A stretch of 64,000 nt of DNA from Burkholderia sp. Bp9142 (GCF_003853415.1 NZ_QTPP01000003.1:1-64000), one strand, 5' to 3'; shown: positions 35,709 to 46,372, counted from the stretch's first letter. Numbers and translations: made by a program. Notes: a model not told the origin generated them from the letters alone.

Positions 35709-36782
35709 TCAGTCGGCGATGTCTTCGACGGGATCGGGATCGGCCGCCACCGGCACGCCGGCTTCCGCGACCTCCCCGCCGCGCTCGCGATAGGTCGCGG
35801 GCGGCACGCCGAACTGCTTGCGGAATTCGCGGCCGAGGTGCGATGCGTCGGCGAACCCGCAGCTCGACGCGATATCGGCGACGGTGCGGTCGGAACTGGT
35901 CAGCAGCCATGCGGCCGTGCGCAGCCGCACCTGCTTCGCGAACGCCTGCGGGCTCTTGCCCGTCTCGGCCTTGAACAGCCGCTCGAGCTGGCGGGTCGAC
36001 ATGTCGAGCTTGCACGCGAGCTCATCGAGCGGCAGCGCGCGCCCGACATGCTGTTCCATCAGGAGAATCGCGCGCTTGACCTTCGGATGCGTGGCCGGCT
36101 CGAGGCCCGGCGGGTGCGGCTGCGGCGCATTGCCTTTCTGCATCTCGCCGACGAGCAGGATGCGCAGCGCCTTCTGCACGGTCGCGTGGTCGAAATGGCG
36201 CAGCAGGATCGCGGCGGCGACGTCGATCGACGCGCGGCCGCCCGAGCAGGTGATCCGGCGCCGGTCGATCACGAACAGGCGGTCGGCGATCAACAGGTCG
36301 GGATCGGCGCTCGGGAAGCGTTCGATGAAATCCCAGTAGTGGAACCAGCTGACACAGGTGCGGTAGCCGTCGAGCACGTTCGCGCGCATCAGCGTAAACA
36401 CGCCCGTGCAGATCCCGACCACCGTCGCGCCGCCCGCCGCCGCGCGGCGGACGAACTCGAGCGTTTCCGGACCGGCTTGTGGCCCCGAATGCAGCAGCCC
36501 GCCGACCACGACCACGTAGTCGAACGGCTCGGCGCTCTCGAAGGTTTCCCACGGCGTGATCTGGATCCCGCAGCTCGCGCGCACCGGCGCCAGCGTTTCG
36601 CCGATCACGCTCCATGCGCAGCGCACGGGCTTGCTGTAGTCGCCGTCGTCGGCCGACAGCCGCAGCATGTCGACGAACCCCGAGAAGGCCGTGAGCGTGA
36701 AGTTCGGCAGCAGCACGATGCCGAAGCGGATGCGCCGCGGCGCCGGTTCGGCGAGGGGGGAAGCGGGTACGTCGGGTGTCAT
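35709..36782 (-). CDS. gbdR: GbdR-like GlxA/AraC regulator
   Basis: 357 residues from ATG 36782. Like GbdR it has an N-terminal DJ-1-type domain ([52 protein letters not shown]) and a C-terminal AraC domain ([39 protein letters not shown]). GbdR activates glycine-betaine/dimethylglycine catabolism. It is divergent from sdaA-soxBDAG, with 261 nt between start codons, the expected arrangement. Confidence 0.83.
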   Translation of the reverse strand: MTPDVPASPLAEPAPRRIRFGIVLLPNFTLTAFSGFVDMLRLSADDGDYSKPVRCAWSVIGETLAPVRASCGIQITPWETFESAEPFDYVVVVGGLLHSGPQAGPETLEFVRRAAAGGATVVGICTGVFTLMRANVLDGYRTCVSWFHYWDFIERFPSADPDLLIADRLFVIDRRRITCSGGRASIDVAAAILLRHFDHATVQKALRILLVGEMQKGNAPQPHPPGLEPATHPKVKRAILLMEQHVGRALPLDELACKLDMSTRQLERLFKAETGKSPQAFAKQVRLRTAAWLLTSSDRTVADIASSCGFADASHLGREFRKQFGVPPATYRERGGEVAEAGVPVAADPDPVEDIAD

Positions 36783-36887
36783 CGCGGTCAATCTCGTCAC
36801 GCCGGGAAGGCGGGTCTCACTCGTTTCACTGGGTTTGCGGGGACGTCTGCCGGGCGCTGCAAACGCCGGTCGACTTGTGCTTTTGCG

Positions 36888-36904
36888 TCGCCAATCATCG
36901 CCAA
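36888..36904. promoter_or_regulatory. Direct-repeat site between gbdR and sdaA
   Basis: TCGCCAA occurs at 36888-36894 and again at 36898-36904 (10-bp period, one helical turn), and an inverted TTGGCGG lies at 36935-36941. AraC-family activators usually bind direct repeats, so this could be the GbdR site. This is a proposal from position and symmetry only. Confidence 0.35.
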
Positions 36905-37043
36905 AGCGCACTTTCGGACCGTCCTGCGCGGGGCTTGGCGGCGCTATCCCACGCCGATGCCGTTTTTGTTCTATCGGCCAATTTTACGCTTTGATGTACT
37001 GATGCCAACGACATTTCACGTACGCCCACCCAGAGGAAGCCAG

Positions 37044-38429
37044 ATGAACGTCAGCGCGTTCGACCTGTTCAAGATCGGCATCGGCCCGTCCAGTTCGCAC
37101 ACGGTCGGCCCGATGATCGCCGCATGCCGCTTCGCGTCGCACATCGAGGACGCGAACCTGCTCGGCTTCGTGCGCCGCGTGCGGGTCGAACTATACGGCT
37201 CGCTCGGTGCAACGGGCAAGGGCCACGGCACCGACAAGGCGGTGCTGCTCGGCCTCGAGGGCCACCTGCCGGACACGATCGATCCGGACCTGATCGAGCC
37301 GCGGCTCGCCGGGATCCGCGCGGAGAAGTCGCTGTCGCTGCTCGGCAAGCAGACGATCCGCTTCGACGAGAAGGAGAACATCGGCTTCTATCGCAAGCTG
37401 ATGAGCGGCACGAGCATCGTGCACCCGAACGGGATGCGCTTCCAGGCGTTCGACGAGCACGGCCAGCTGCTCGTCGAGAAGGAGTATTACTCGATCGGCG
37501 GCGGCTTCGTCGTGAACCGCGACGGCGATCGCGTCAACGGCGTGCGCGCCGCGGCCGACGTGCCGTATCCGTTCCGCACCGGCGACGACCTGATGCGCCA
37601 GTGCCGCGAACACGGGCTGTCGATCGCCGAGCTGATGCTGCGCAACGAATGCACGCTGCGCCCCGAGGACGAAGTGCGCGCCGGGCTGCTCGCGATCTGG
37701 CGCACGATGGCCGCGTGCGTCGAGCGCGGCTGCAAGGTCGAGGGCGACCTGCCGGGCCCGATGCGCGTGAAGCGCCGCGCGGCCGAACTGAACGCTCGCC
37801 TGCGTGAGCGTTCGGAGGAGTCGCTGCGCGACCCGCTGTCGATGCTCGACTGGGTCAACCTGTATGCGATGGCCGTCAACGAGGAGAACGCGGCGGGCGG
37901 CCGGGTCGTCACCGCGCCCACCAACGGCGCGGCCGGCGTGATTCCCGCGGTGCTGCACTACTACGTGAAATTCGTGCCGGGCTCGAACGAAGCCGGCATC
38001 GTCGAATTCCTGCTGACGGCCGCGGCGATCGGGATCATCTACAAGGAAACGGCGTCGATTTCCGGCGCGGAAGTCGGCTGCCAGGGCGAAGTGGGCGTCG
38101 CGTGCTCGATGGCCGCGGCCGCACTCGCCGCGGTGATGGGCGGCACGCCCGACCAGGTCGAGAATGCAGCCGAGATCGGCATGGAGCACAACCTGGGCAT
38201 GACCTGCGACCCGGTCGGCGGGCTCGTGCAGATCCCGTGCATCGAACGCAACGCGATGGGCGCGATCAAGGCGCTGAACGCGTCGCGGATGGCGCTCAAG
38301 GGTAACGGCCAGCACTACGTCTCGCTTGATTCGGTGATCAAGACGATGCGCGAGACGGGTGCCGACATGAAGACGAAATACAAGGAAACGTCGCGCGGCG
38401 GTCTTGCCGTGAACGTCATCGAATGCTAA
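37044..38429 (+). CDS. sdaA: L-serine ammonia-lyase, iron-sulfur type
   Basis: 461 residues, usual length for the single-chain enzyme. N-terminal [15 protein letters not shown] substrate-site motif; Cys residues for the [4Fe-4S] cluster in [18 protein letters not shown] and [16 protein letters not shown]. It turns serine into pyruvate and ammonia. Heading the sarcosine operon, it would dispose of serine made from glycine and methylene-THF. AGAGGAAG precedes the ATG. Confidence 0.95.
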   Translation: MNVSAFDLFKIGIGPSSSHTVGPMIAACRFASHIEDANLLGFVRRVRVELYGSLGATGKGHGTDKAVLLGLEGHLPDTIDPDLIEPRLAGIRAEKSLSLLGKQTIRFDEKENIGFYRKLMSGTSIVHPNGMRFQAFDEHGQLLVEKEYYSIGGGFVVNRDGDRVNGVRAAADVPYPFRTGDDLMRQCREHGLSIAELMLRNECTLRPEDEVRAGLLAIWRTMAACVERGCKVEGDLPGPMRVKRRAAELNARLRERSEESLRDPLSMLDWVNLYAMAVNEENAAGGRVVTAPTNGAAGVIPAVLHYYVKFVPGSNEAGIVEFLLTAAAIGIIYKETASISGAEVGCQGEVGVACSMAAAALAAVMGGTPDQVENAAEIGMEHNLGMTCDPVGGLVQIPCIERNAMGAIKALNASRMALKGNGQHYVSLDSVIKTMRETGADMKTKYKETSRGGLAVNVIEC

Positions 38430-38444
38430 CGAAGGATCACTAAC

Positions 38445-39689
38445 ATGAGCCGCTACTCGATATTCAGCCTGTTCCGCAACGGCCTCTCGTATCACGAGAA
38501 CTGGGAAAAGCAGTGGAAGAGCCCGGAACCGAAGAAGGAATACGACGTCGTGATCGTCGGCGGCGGCGGCCACGGCCTCGCGACCGCCTACTACCTCGCG
38601 AAGGAGCACGGGATCACGAACGTCGCGATCCTCGAGAAGGGCTGGATCGGCGGCGGCAACACCGCGCGCAACACGACGATCGTGCGCTCGAACTACCTGT
38701 GGGACGAATCGGCCGCGCTGTACGAGAAGGCGATGAAGCTGTGGGAAGGGCTGTCGCAGGATCTCAACTACAACGTGATGTTCAGCCAGCGCGGCGTGAT
38801 GAACCTCGCGCACACGCTGCAGGACGTGCGTGACACCGAGCGCCGCGTGAACGCGAACCGGCTGAACGGGGTCGACGCCGAATTCCTGACGCCCGCGCAG
38901 ATCAAGGAAATCGAGCCGACGATCAACCTGAACAGCCGCTACCCGGTGCTCGGCGCATCGATCCAGCGCCGTGCGGGCGTCGCGCGTCACGACGCGGTGG
39001 CCTGGGGCTTCGCGCGCGGCGCGGACCGCGCCGGTGTCGACATCATCCAGAACTGCCAGGTGACGGGCATTCGCCGCGAAGGCGGCGCGGTGGTCGGCGT
39101 CGATACGGTGAAGGGCTTCATCAAGGCGAAGAAGGTCGCGGTGGTGGCAGCCGGCAACACGACGACGCTCGCCGACATGGCCGGCGTGCGTTTGCCGATC
39201 GAAAGCCACCCGCTGCAGGCGCTGGTGTCCGAGCCGATCAAGCCGGTGGTCAACTCGGTGATCATGTCGAACGCGGTGCACGCGTACATCAGCCAGTCCG
39301 ACAAGGGCGACCTCGTGATCGGCGCGGGTATCGACCAGTACACGGGCTTCGGCCAGCGCGGCAGCTTCCACATCATCGAAAGCACGCTGCAGGCGATCGT
39401 CGAGATGTTCCCGGTGTTCTCGCGCGTGCGGATGAACCGCCAGTGGGGCGGCATCGTCGACGTGTCGCCGGACGCGTGCCCGATCATCACGAAGACCGAC
39501 GTGAAGGGCCTCTATTTCAACTGCGGCTGGGGTACCGGCGGCTTCAAGGCGACGCCGGGCTCGGGCTGGGTGTTCGCGCACACGATCGCCCGCGACGAAC
39601 CGCATCCGCTGAACGCGCCTTTCGCGCTCGACCGCTTCTACACGGGCCACCTGATCGACGAGCACGGCGCAGCTGCCGTGGCGCACTAA
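38445..39689 (+). CDS. soxB: Sarcosine oxidase subunit beta
   Basis: 414 residues. Dinucleotide-binding [22 protein letters not shown] at about 35-56; [20 protein letters not shown] is typical of SoxB and includes residues near the FAD/FMN. The subunit oxidises sarcosine at FAD and passes electrons through FMN to oxygen. Confidence 0.95.
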   Translation: MSRYSIFSLFRNGLSYHENWEKQWKSPEPKKEYDVVIVGGGGHGLATAYYLAKEHGITNVAILEKGWIGGGNTARNTTIVRSNYLWDESAALYEKAMKLWEGLSQDLNYNVMFSQRGVMNLAHTLQDVRDTERRVNANRLNGVDAEFLTPAQIKEIEPTINLNSRYPVLGASIQRRAGVARHDAVAWGFARGADRAGVDIIQNCQVTGIRREGGAVVGVDTVKGFIKAKKVAVVAAGNTTTLADMAGVRLPIESHPLQALVSEPIKPVVNSVIMSNAVHAYISQSDKGDLVIGAGIDQYTGFGQRGSFHIIESTLQAIVEMFPVFSRVRMNRQWGGIVDVSPDACPIITKTDVKGLYFNCGWGTGGFKATPGSGWVFAHTIARDEPHPLNAPFALDRFYTGHLIDEHGAAAVAH

Positions 39690-39711
39690 ACCGACCATTG
39701 GAGAAAGAAAC

Positions 39712-40011
39712 ATGTTGCTGATCGAATGTCCGTGGTGCGGGCCGCGCGCCGAATCCGAGTTCACGTGCGGCGGTGAAGCCGACATCGTGCGCCCGGTTGC
39801 GAACGAGAACATGACCGACCGCGAATGGGGCGAATACGTGTTCATGCGCGAGAACAAGCGCGGGCTGCACCGCGAGCAGTGGCTGCACACGCAGGGCTGC
39901 CGCCGCTGGTTCAAGGTGACGCGCGACACGGTCACCTACGATATCAAGGGCTACGAAAAGTTCGGTGGCGCAGCTGCCGGCAACGCACACGAAGAGGGCA
40001 CGAGCAAATGA
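39712..40011 (+). CDS. soxD: Sarcosine oxidase subunit delta
   Basis: 99 residues. Cys6, Cys9, His59 and Cys63 are in the positions of the zinc site of heterotetrameric sarcosine oxidases. Its stop overlaps the ATG of soxA (ATGA). Confidence 0.95.
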   Translation: MLLIECPWCGPRAESEFTCGGEADIVRPVANENMTDREWGEYVFMRENKRGLHREQWLHTQGCRRWFKVTRDTVTYDIKGYEKFGGAAAGNAHEEGTSK

Positions 40012-43000
40012 GCCAGAAAGACCGCCTCGGCACCGGTGGCCGCATCAATCGCGCGATTCCGTTGACCTTCACGTTCAACGGCCGCACGTATCAGGGCTTC
40101 CAGGGCGACACGCTCGCGTCCGCGCTGCTCGCGAACGGCGTGCACTTCGTCGCGCGCAGCTTCAAGTACCACCGTCCGCGCGGGATCGTGACGGCGGACG
40201 TCGCGGAACCGAATGCCGTCGTGCAGCTCGAGTCCGGCCCGTACACGGTGCCGAACGCGCGTGCGACCGAGATCGAGCTGTACCAGGGCCTCGTCGCGAC
40301 GAGCGTGAACGCCGAGCCGTCGCTCGAGAACGACAAGTACGCGATCAACCAGAAGCTCTCGCGCTTCATGCCGGCCGGGTTCTACTACAAGACCTTCATG
40401 TGGCCGCGCAACATGTGGCCGAAGTACGAAGAGAAGATCCGCGAGGCCGCCGGCCTCGGCAAGGCGCCCGAGGTGCTCGACGCCGATCGCTACGACAAAT
40501 GCTACGCGCACTGCGACGTGCTCGTGGTCGGCGGTGGCCCGTCGGGCCTCGCCGCCGCGCATGCGGCCGCGACGGCCGGCGCGCGCGTGATCCTCGTCGA
40601 CGACCAGCGCGAACTCGGCGGCAGCCTGCTGTCGTGCCGTGCGGAAATCGACGCGAAGCCCGCGCTGCAGTGGGTCGAGAAGATCGAGGCCGAACTGCGC
40701 AAGCTGCCCGACGTGACGATCCTGTCGCGCAGCACCGCGTTCGGCTACCAGGACCACAACCTGGTGACGGTCACGCAGCGCCTGACCGATCACCAGCCGG
40801 TGTCGATGCGCAAGGGCACGCGCGAGCTGCTGTGGAAGGTCCGCGCGAAGCGCGTGATCCTCGCGACCGGCGCGCACGAGCGTCCGATCGTGTTCGGCAA
40901 CAACGACCTGCCGGGCGTGATGCTCGCCGGCGCGGTGTCCACCTACGTGCATCGCTACGGCGTGCTGCCGGGCCGCAACGTGGTCGTGTTCACGAACAAC
41001 GATCGTGCGTACCAGACCGCGCTCGACCTGAAGGCGTGCGGCGCGAAGGTGACGGTCGTCGATTCGCGTGCGTCGTCGAACGGCGCGCTGCCCGCGGCCG
41101 CGAAGCGGCAGGGCGTGACGGTGATGAGCGGTGCGGTCGTGACGGCCGCTTCGGGCAAGTGGCGCGTATCGTCGGTCGACGTCGCGTCCTACTCGAACGG
41201 CCAGACCGGCGGCAAGCTGCAGTCGCTGCCGTGCGACCTCGTCGCGATGTCGGGCGGCTTCAGCCCGGTGCTGCACCTGTTCGCGCAGTCGGGCGGCAAG
41301 GCGTGCTGGAACGACGAGAAGGCGTGCTTCCTGCCGGGCAAGCCCGTGCAGGCCGAGGCGAGCGTCGGTGCGGCCGCGGGCGAGTTCGGTCTCGCACGTG
41401 CGCTGCGGCTCGCGCTCGACGCGGGCGCCGAAGCGGCGAAGGCCGCGGGCTTCACGGCCGCGCAACGCCCCGTCGCGCCGCAGGTCGCGGAAACCGTCGA
41501 AGGCGCGCTGCAGCCGTTGTGGCTCGTCGGCAGCCGCGAGGCCGCCGCACGCGGGCCGAAGCAGTTCGTCGACTTCCAGAACGACGTGGCGGCCGCCGAC
41601 ATCCTGCTGGCCGCGCGCGAAGGCTTCGAGTCGGTCGAGCACGTGAAGCGCTATACGGCGATGGGCTTCGGCACCGACCAGGGCAAGCTCGGCAACATCA
41701 ACGGGATGGCGATCCTCGCGGGGGCGCTCGGCAAGACGATTCCGGAAACGGGCACGACGACGTTCCGCCCGAACTACACGCCCGTGTCGTTCGGTACGTT
41801 CGCGGGGCGCGAGACGGGCGACTTCCTCGACCCGATCCGCAAGACGGCCGTGCATGAATGGCATGTCGAGCACGGCGCGATGTTCGAGGACGTCGGCAAC
41901 TGGAAGCGGCCGTGGTACTTCCCGAAGAACGGCGAGGACCTGCATGCGGCCGTGAAGCGCGAATGCCTTGCGGTGCGCAACAGCGTCGGCATCCTCGACG
42001 CGTCGACGCTCGGCAAGATCGACATCCAGGGTCCGGACGCGGTGAAGCTGCTGAACTGGATGTACACGAACCCGTGGAACAAGCTCGAGATCGGCAAGTG
42101 CCGCTACGGGCTGATGCTCGACGAAAACGGGATGGTGTTCGACGACGGCGTGACGGTGCGCCTCGCCGACCAGCATTTCATGATGACGACGACGACCGGC
42201 GGCGCGGCGCGCGTGCTCACGTGGCTCGAGCGCTGGCTGCAGACCGAATGGCCCGACATGAAGGTGCGGCTCGCGTCCGTCACCGACCACTGGGCGACGT
42301 TCGCGGTGGTCGGCCCGAAGAGCCGCAAGGTCGTGCAGAAGGTGTGCCAGGACATCGACTTCGGCAACGAGGCGTTCCCGTTCATGAGCTACCGGAACGG
42401 CACCGTCGCGGGTGCGAAGGCGCGCGTGATGCGGATCAGCTTCTCGGGCGAACTGGCCTATGAAGTGAACGTGCCGGCCAACGCGGGCCGCGCGGTGTGG
42501 GAAGCGCTGATGGCGGCCGGTGCCGAGTTCGACATCACGCCGTACGGCACGGAAACGATGCACGTGCTGCGTGCCGAGAAGGGCTACATCATCGTCGGCC
42601 AGGATACCGACGGCTCGATCACGCCGTACGACCTCGGGATGGGCGGGGTCGTCGCGAAGTCGAAGGACTTCCTCGGCAAGCGTTCGCTGTCGCGCTCGGA
42701 TACGTCGAAGGAAGGCCGCAAGCAGTTCGTCGGCCTGCTGACCGAGGACGAACAGTTCGTGCTGCCGGAAGGTTCGCAGATCATCGCGAAGGACACGCAG
42801 GTGTCCGCGACCGATCCGACGCCGATGCTCGGCCACGTGACGTCGAGTTATTACAGCCCGATCCTGAAGCGCTCGATCGCGCTGGCGGTGGTGAAGGGCG
42901 GCCTGAACAAGATGGGCGAGAGCGTCGTGATTCCGCTGGCCGACGGCCGCCGCGTCACCGCGAAGATCTCGAGCCCGGTTTTCTACGATACCGAAGGGGT

Positions 43001-43019
43001 GCGCCAGAATGTGGAATGA
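40008..43019 (+). CDS. soxA: Sarcosine oxidase subunit alpha
   Basis: 1003 residues. N-terminal 2Fe-2S-ferredoxin-like segment (YQGFQGDTLASALLANGVHFVARSFKYHRPRG), an NAD-binding domain with VLVVGGGPSGLAAAHAAATAG at about 170, and a C-terminal GcvT-like folate domain (about 630-1003; KRPWYFPKNGEDLHAAVKRE, VGPKSRKVVQK). It channels the methylene group from sarcosine to THF. Confidence 0.95.
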   Translation: MSQKDRLGTGGRINRAIPLTFTFNGRTYQGFQGDTLASALLANGVHFVARSFKYHRPRGIVTADVAEPNAVVQLESGPYTVPNARATEIELYQGLVATSVNAEPSLENDKYAINQKLSRFMPAGFYYKTFMWPRNMWPKYEEKIREAAGLGKAPEVLDADRYDKCYAHCDVLVVGGGPSGLAAAHAAATAGARVILVDDQRELGGSLLSCRAEIDAKPALQWVEKIEAELRKLPDVTILSRSTAFGYQDHNLVTVTQRLTDHQPVSMRKGTRELLWKVRAKRVILATGAHERPIVFGNNDLPGVMLAGAVSTYVHRYGVLPGRNVVVFTNNDRAYQTALDLKACGAKVTVVDSRASSNGALPAAAKRQGVTVMSGAVVTAASGKWRVSSVDVASYSNGQTGGKLQSLPCDLVAMSGGFSPVLHLFAQSGGKACWNDEKACFLPGKPVQAEASVGAAAGEFGLARALRLALDAGAEAAKAAGFTAAQRPVAPQVAETVEGALQPLWLVGSREAAARGPKQFVDFQNDVAAADILLAAREGFESVEHVKRYTAMGFGTDQGKLGNINGMAILAGALGKTIPETGTTTFRPNYTPVSFGTFAGRETGDFLDPIRKTAVHEWHVEHGAMFEDVGNWKRPWYFPKNGEDLHAAVKRECLAVRNSVGILDASTLGKIDIQGPDAVKLLNWMYTNPWNKLEIGKCRYGLMLDENGMVFDDGVTVRLADQHFMMTTTTGGAARVLTWLERWLQTEWPDMKVRLASVTDHWATFAVVGPKSRKVVQKVCQDIDFGNEAFPFMSYRNGTVAGAKARVMRISFSGELAYEVNVPANAGRAVWEALMAAGAEFDITPYGTETMHVLRAEKGYIIVGQDTDGSITPYDLGMGGVVAKSKDFLGKRSLSRSDTSKEGRKQFVGLLTEDEQFVLPEGSQIIAKDTQVSATDPTPMLGHVTSSYYSPILKRSIALAVVKGGLNKMGESVVIPLADGRRVTAKISSPVFYDTEGVRQNVE

Positions 43020-43638
43020 AACGAGAAACCAGGCGCCGGTGGCGGGCGCGGGCGTGACGCTTGAATCGCCGTTCGTCGGCGCGGCCGATGTGCTGAAGCC
43101 GCACCAGGCGCGCGCATCGAAGAAGTTCACGCTGCGCGAGCGGCCGTTCCTCGACCTCGTGAACGTGCGCGGCGAGCTGAGCGACCCGGCATTCGTCAGC
43201 GCGTTCGAGCGCGTGGTCGGCTGCCGGCCGCCGTCGGTGCCGAACACGATCGCGCGCGGCGCCGAGTACGACGTGCTGTGGCTCGGCCCCGACGAGTGGC
43301 TCGTGCGCTCGAACGGGCCCGTCCAGGCGGGCGTGCTCGAGGCGCAGCTCGCGGAGGCCGTGCAGGGTTCGTATGCGGCCGCCGTCGACGTCGGCAGCGG
43401 CTACACGGTCGTCGAGATCAGCGGCGAACGCGTGCGCGACGTGATCGCGCGCGGCTGCCCGCTCGACCTGCATCCGCGTGTGCTCAAGCCGGGCCAGTGC
43501 GCGCAGTCGCACTACTTCAAGTCGCCGATCACGCTGATCCCGACCGGCGACGATACGTTCGAGATCGTCCTGCGTCGCAGCTTCGCCGACTATTTCGTGC
43601 GCATCATGCTCGACGCCGCGGCGCCGCTCGCATCATGA
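43009..43638 (+). CDS. soxG: Sarcosine oxidase subunit gamma
   Basis: 209 residues, overlapping soxA by 11 nt. GcvT-like truncated fold with FLDLVNVRGELSDPAFVSAFE and WLGPDEWLVRSN, and QSHYFKSPITLIPTGDDTFEIVLRRSFADYF near the end, as in SoxG. Confidence 0.93.
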   Translation: MWNETRNQAPVAGAGVTLESPFVGAADVLKPHQARASKKFTLRERPFLDLVNVRGELSDPAFVSAFERVVGCRPPSVPNTIARGAEYDVLWLGPDEWLVRSNGPVQAGVLEAQLAEAVQGSYAAAVDVGSGYTVVEISGERVRDVIARGCPLDLHPRVLKPGQCAQSHYFKSPITLIPTGDDTFEIVLRRSFADYFVRIMLDAAAPLAS

Positions 43639-44075
43639 AGCCGTTCGACGAACCGTTCGTGGCGATCGACGCGCCGCGCCTGCGCGGGCGCGGCTGGAGC
43701 GTGTTCGTCGACGAACTGAAGGTGCCCGCGCGCATCGGCATCCACGCGCACGAGCACGAGGCGCCGCAGCCGATCGTGATCGATGCGCGGCTCGGATATC
43801 GCTGCGAGCCGAGCGAGCAGGGCGAGTGGATCGATTACGACGGGTACTGCGCGCGCGTCGCGTCGTTCCTGTCGCACAAGCCGCATACGCGGCTGCTCGA
43901 AACGCTCGTCGCCGATCTCGCGGTGCTGTCGTTCCGCGAATGGCCCGCGCTGGAGTCGCTGACGCTGTCGATGTACAAGCCGAAGATCCGGCCGGGGACG
44001 AAGCGCGTCGGCGTGTCGCTCGACTGGACGCGCGGGGATTACCTGCGGTGGACGGGGGCGGCGGGGCAGTTGTGA
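43635..44075 (+). CDS. Dihydroneopterin aldolase (FolB-like) encoded in the sarcosine operon
   Basis: 146 residues from ATG 43635, which overlaps the soxG stop by 4 nt. FVDELKVPARIGIHAHEHEAPQPIVID is the family start and HKPHTRLLETLVADLA includes the helix of the FolB tunnelling fold. FolB makes 6-hydroxymethyl-dihydropterin for folate; here it would support the THF acceptor needed by SoxAG. A FolX-type epimerase is the alternative. Confidence 0.85.
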   Translation: MKPFDEPFVAIDAPRLRGRGWSVFVDELKVPARIGIHAHEHEAPQPIVIDARLGYRCEPSEQGEWIDYDGYCARVASFLSHKPHTRLLETLVADLAVLSFREWPALESLTLSMYKPKIRPGTKRVGVSLDWTRGDYLRWTGAAGQL

Positions 44076-44106
44076 CGGGCTGAGCGGCCCGTATCGCTTC
44101 GAAGGC

Positions 44107-44145
44107 GGCGCGTCATGACGATGTCATGACGCGCCGTTTCTCTTT
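44107..44145 (+). terminator. Terminator of the sdaA-sox operon
   Basis: Perfect 13-bp stem at 44107-44119 and 44123-44135 (ends GGCGCG ... CGCGCC) with a 3-nt loop, followed by GTTTCTCTTT. It lies only 32 nt after the FolB-like stop and at the end of the convergent ene-reductase gene. Confidence 0.85.
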
Positions 44146-44152
44146 GCAGCGC

Positions 44153-45259
44153 TTATGCAGCGCCGCTCAGCACCGGGTAATCGACATACCCGCGCGCGTC
44201 GCCGCCGAAGAACGTCTCGCGCTGCGCGTCGTTCAGCGGCGCGCCCGTCTTCACGCGCGTCACGAAATCCGGGTTGGCGAGCACCATCTGGCCGTACGCT
44301 TCGAGATCGGCGAGACCCGATGCCACATCGGCACCGATCGCGTCGCGCGCGCGGCCCGGGCGGTTCAGGATCAGCGTGCCGCGCCAGCGCGCACGCAGGT
44401 CCGCGAGCAGCGATTCGTCGCCCTGATGCATCACGTGCAGGTACGCGAGGCCGAGCGCGTCGAGCTGCGTCGCGAGGTAGCGATACAGGTCGGCGCCTTC
44501 CGGACCTTCGTCGATCCCCCACAGCGTGGTGCCGGGCGACAGGCGGATCGCCGTGCGATCCGCGCCGATCTCGTCGGCGATCGCCGCAGCGACCTCGATC
44601 GCGAAACGTCCGCGATTCTCGATCGACCCGCCGTACGCGTCGGTGCGCGTATTGGCGTTCGGCGCGAGGAACTGCTGGACCAGATACCCGTTCGCGCCGT
44701 GGATCTCGACGCCGTCGGCGCCGGCCTCGATCGCGCGTCGCGCGGCGAAGCGGAAGTCGTTCACGGTGTCGCGCACCTCGGCCGTCGTCAGCGCGCGCGG
44801 CGCCGGAATCTGCTGCATGCCCGTCGCGGTGAACATCGGCACGCCCGGCGCGATCGCCGACGGCGCGACGCCCTGCCGGTGATGCGGCGTGTTGTCGGGG
44901 TGCGACATGCGGCCGACGTGCATCAGCTGGATGAACAGCCGGCCGCCGCGCGCATGCACGTCGTCGCTGATCGTCTTCCAGCCGGCGACGTGCGCGTCGG
45001 TATAAATGCCCGGCGTCGTCAGGTAGCCCTGGCCGTCGTCGGACGGCTGCGTGCCTTCGGTGACGATCAGCCCGAGGCCCGCGCGTTGCGCGTAGTACTC
45101 GGCGGCCCATGCGCCGGGCGTGCCGTCGAATGCGGCGCGGCTGCGCGTCATCGGTGCCATCACGAGGCGGTTGTCGAGCATGTACCGGCCGACGCGGACC
45201 GGGTCGAACAGTTGCGGCGTGTCCTGGTCGGCACGGACCGGAACGAACAGTTGTTTCAT
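44153..45259 (-). CDS. Ene-reductase of the Old Yellow Enzyme family (NemA/XenB-like)
   Basis: 368 residues from ATG 45259. LFDPVRVGRYMLDNRLVMAPMTRSRA is the family start; FIQLMHVGRMSH, EIHGANGYLVQQFLAP and YGGSIENRGRFAIEV bind FMN and substrate. These NAD(P)H-flavin enzymes reduce alkenes, nitro compounds and N-ethylmaleimide. A divergent LysR regulator suggests control by an electrophile or its product. Confidence 0.93.
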   Translation of the reverse strand: MKQLFVPVRADQDTPQLFDPVRVGRYMLDNRLVMAPMTRSRAAFDGTPGAWAAEYYAQRAGLGLIVTEGTQPSDDGQGYLTTPGIYTDAHVAGWKTISDDVHARGGRLFIQLMHVGRMSHPDNTPHHRQGVAPSAIAPGVPMFTATGMQQIPAPRALTTAEVRDTVNDFRFAARRAIEAGADGVEIHGANGYLVQQFLAPNANTRTDAYGGSIENRGRFAIEVAAAIADEIGADRTAIRLSPGTTLWGIDEGPEGADLYRYLATQLDALGLAYLHVMHQGDESLLADLRARWRGTLILNRPGRARDAIGADVASGLADLEAYGQMVLANPDFVTRVKTGAPLNDAQRETFFGGDARGYVDYPVLSGAA

Positions 45260-45428
45260 CGCGTTTTCCTCATCGAAGTTCGGGATGCGCCACCAGGGCG
45301 ATGCCGCATCGGGCAGCGGCCGCACGCGTTGCGCCGGCCTCGCCTCCACGCCTGCATCATCCATTGCTTCTTTTTCGAGATAAACCGGGTATCGTGGAGA
45401 ACATTGATCCATTGATGGAGCAGTCAGC

Positions 45429-46304
45429 ATGGAACTGCTGAACGACATGGCGCTGTTCGTGGAGGTCGTGAAGGCGCGCGGCTTTCGCAGTGCCGCCCAG
45501 ACGCTGGGCATGCCGAATTCGACGCTGTCGCGGCGGATCGGCGCGCTGGAAAAGGCGATTGGCCTGCGCTTGCTGCATCGCACGACGCGCCGGATCGAGC
45601 TCACGGAGGCCGGGCAGCTGTACTTCGAGCGCTGCAAGCGTATCGTCGACGAGGCGCGGCTCGCGCACGAGCAGCTCGGCGGGCTGCTGGCCGAACCGGC
45701 GGGCGTGCTGCGCGCGTCGTTTCCGGTCGATTTCGCGGTGATCTACCTGACGCCGCTGATCGTCGAATTCGCGGCACGGTATCCGAAGCTGACCTTTGAT
45801 TTCGAGCTGACGTCGCGGCGCGTCGACCTGGTCAGCGAGCCGTTCGACGTCGCGATCCGCATCGGCGAATCCGCGGACTCGCAGCTCGTCGCGCGGCGGC
45901 TCGCGACGTTCCGAAACGCCCTGTATGCGTCGCCACGCTATCTCGAACGCTCGGGCGAGCCGCTCGAACCGGACGACCTGACGCGCCATCAGTGCCTGAG
46001 CGTGCAACGCGTCACCGCGTGGACGCTGCGCCGCGGCGAGCGCGCGGTCGAGGTGCCGGTGGGCGGACGGTTCGTCGTGAACAGTGTCGGCATGAACCGG
46101 CAACTGGCCGTGCACGACGCGGGGATCATCCAGTTGCCGGAGGAAGTGGTGGCCGACGACGTGGCCGCAGGGCGGTTGCGCCGCGTACTGCCTGAATGGG
46201 AAGGGGTGCCGGTGCCCGTCTATGCGATGACGGAAACGCGGCTGCTGCCTGCGAAGACGCAGGTTTTCATCGAGTTTCTGCGCGCGCATTTCGCGCGGGA
46301 GTGA
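45429..46304 (+). CDS. LysR-type regulator divergent from the ene-reductase
   Basis: 291 residues. HTH: MALFVEVVKARGFRSAAQTLGMPNSTLSRRIGALEKAIGLRLLHRTTRR. C-terminal periplasmic-binding-like domain. The divergent arrangement with a 169-nt gap points to control of the OYE gene. Confidence 0.92.
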   Translation: MELLNDMALFVEVVKARGFRSAAQTLGMPNSTLSRRIGALEKAIGLRLLHRTTRRIELTEAGQLYFERCKRIVDEARLAHEQLGGLLAEPAGVLRASFPVDFAVIYLTPLIVEFAARYPKLTFDFELTSRRVDLVSEPFDVAIRIGESADSQLVARRLATFRNALYASPRYLERSGEPLEPDDLTRHQCLSVQRVTAWTLRRGERAVEVPVGGRFVVNSVGMNRQLAVHDAGIIQLPEEVVADDVAAGRLRRVLPEWEGVPVPVYAMTETRLLPAKTQVFIEFLRAHFARE

Positions 46305-46372
46305 CGGGCGGAGCGTGCCGTCGTGCGTTCTGCTGCTTCAGGATGCGCACGCGCGCATGGCGCGCGGCGCGC

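Noticed and set aside
34722..37043. Long plus-strand in-frame extension upstream of sdaA
   Set aside because: The extension is a shadow of the regulator genes on the other strand; the sdaA family start [20 protein letters not shown] at 37044 has its own ribosome site.
39951..43247. Minus-strand ORF of 1098 codons antisense to soxA
   Set aside because: High-GC antisense shadow; the plus frame encodes all soxA domains.
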